This document shows positions 32,956 through 33,243 of a DNA stretch of 33,243 nucleotides, in pieces. Made by a program: the position numbers and the translations under genes. The stretch comes from Streptomyces malaysiense (GTDB lineage: Bacteria; Actinomycetota; Actinomycetes; Streptomycetales; Streptomycetaceae), in contig NZ_LBDA02000111.1 in the NCBI RefSeq assembly GCF_000980885.2, positions 1 through 33,243 on the forward strand, written 5' to 3'. The notes beneath the pieces were generated by a model. That model ran no database searches and had not been told where the DNA came from. It worked only from the letters and a program-made list of their open reading frames with translations. How positions within the stretch are numbered: position 1 is the stretch's first letter; each line of letters opens with the position of its first letter.

Positions 32956-33170
32956 GCGACCAGAGTAGCCATGCCCTACCGGGCGAATCGGGCGGGGTGG
33001 GCGCTCCTGCGGGTGACTCCGCCGTCCGGACGCGCGCCCGGACGGTGCGCGGCGAGCGGGCGGGCGCCGGCGTCCGCCGTGGACCGGCGCGTACCCGCGC
33101 GGACCTGCGGGGCGCCCGCCGGGCGCGGGCCCCGCCGGTCCGGCGACGGGCGAAGGGATCGCCGGGCGTG
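32956..33170. other. Intergenic region rich in GC hairpins
   Basis: No gene is supported. Repeats of GGCGCCC, GCGCGC and CCGGCG types give many local inverted repeats, but none stands out as a single strong terminator. Confidence 0.4.
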
Positions 33171-33243
33171 TCAGCAGACCAGCTGGTGCGGCGGCGCCGG
33201 GGGCTTGCGGCGGGGGAAGACCTCGCCGGGGGTGGGGATGGGG
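33171..33243 (-). CDS. C-terminal end of a gene cut by the window edge
   Basis: On the minus strand a frame enters from outside and ends at TGA 33171-33173 with the residues PIPTPGEVFPRRKPPAPPHQLVC. The Pro-rich tail ending in Cys is too short to identify. It is called only because it continues to the window edge with good codon bias. Confidence 0.4.
   Translation of the reverse strand, partial: PIPTPGEVFPRRKPPAPPHQLVC

Overview
The window comes from a Streptomyces chromosome. Coding GC is very high with strong third-position GC bias, GTG and TTG starts are common, and several genes are Streptomyces or actinobacterial hallmarks: the sigE-cseA-cseB-cseC cell-envelope stress operon, lsr2, the radA-disA-mutY block and clpC. 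From memory, the gene order matches the conserved core region of S. coelicolor around SCO3337 to SCO3380. No search was run to confirm this.

Layout. Positions 1-445 hold the minus-strand promoter and leader region of an rRNA operon whose 16S gene lies just outside the window. proC (minus) sits directly behind it. A secreted protein with two lamin-tail domains and a phytase-like propeller (plus) follows. Next is a minus-strand block: an ABC-2 exporter (permease and ATPase, with a palindromic operator on a leaderless promoter), a SAM methyltransferase, a small membrane protein and an SH3 protein. A membrane Ser/Thr kinase with a PQQ-like propeller (plus) converges on ilvD (minus). Then come a TetR regulator overlapping a sugar-phosphate isomerase, a Ppx/GppA phosphatase, and a divergent Cys-rich protein. 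A one-chain ECF-sigma/zinc anti-sigma/TM/BACON protein (minus) precedes the DNA-integrity block radA, disA (c-di-AMP synthase), a small membrane protein and mutY.

From 21.4 to 25 kb is the envelope-stress operon sigE-cseA-cseB-cseC, with helically phased direct repeats upstream that look like a CseB site. Downstream is a known-type interspersed repeat and a TetR gene lacking its DNA-binding N-terminus. Then come a secreted M23 peptidase with a long structured leader, a secreted HAD acid phosphatase, clpC with two ClgR-type boxes, an SCO3374-family protein, lsr2, and a BlaI-like regulator with ArgA-type acetyltransferase. The window ends with a 59-residue membrane protein and the C-terminus of another gene.

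How the genes relate. Several act in genome integrity (RadA, DisA, MutY), envelope homeostasis (SigE/Cse, M23 peptidase) and protein quality control (ClpC). Lsr2 is a global xenogeneic silencer. Most genes are ordinary core genes. The least ordinary signals are the sigma/anti-sigma/BACON fusion and several palindromes or phased repeats placed exactly on promoters (ABC operon, sigE, lsr2, clpC). I saw no tRNA, CRISPR array or intact insertion sequence.
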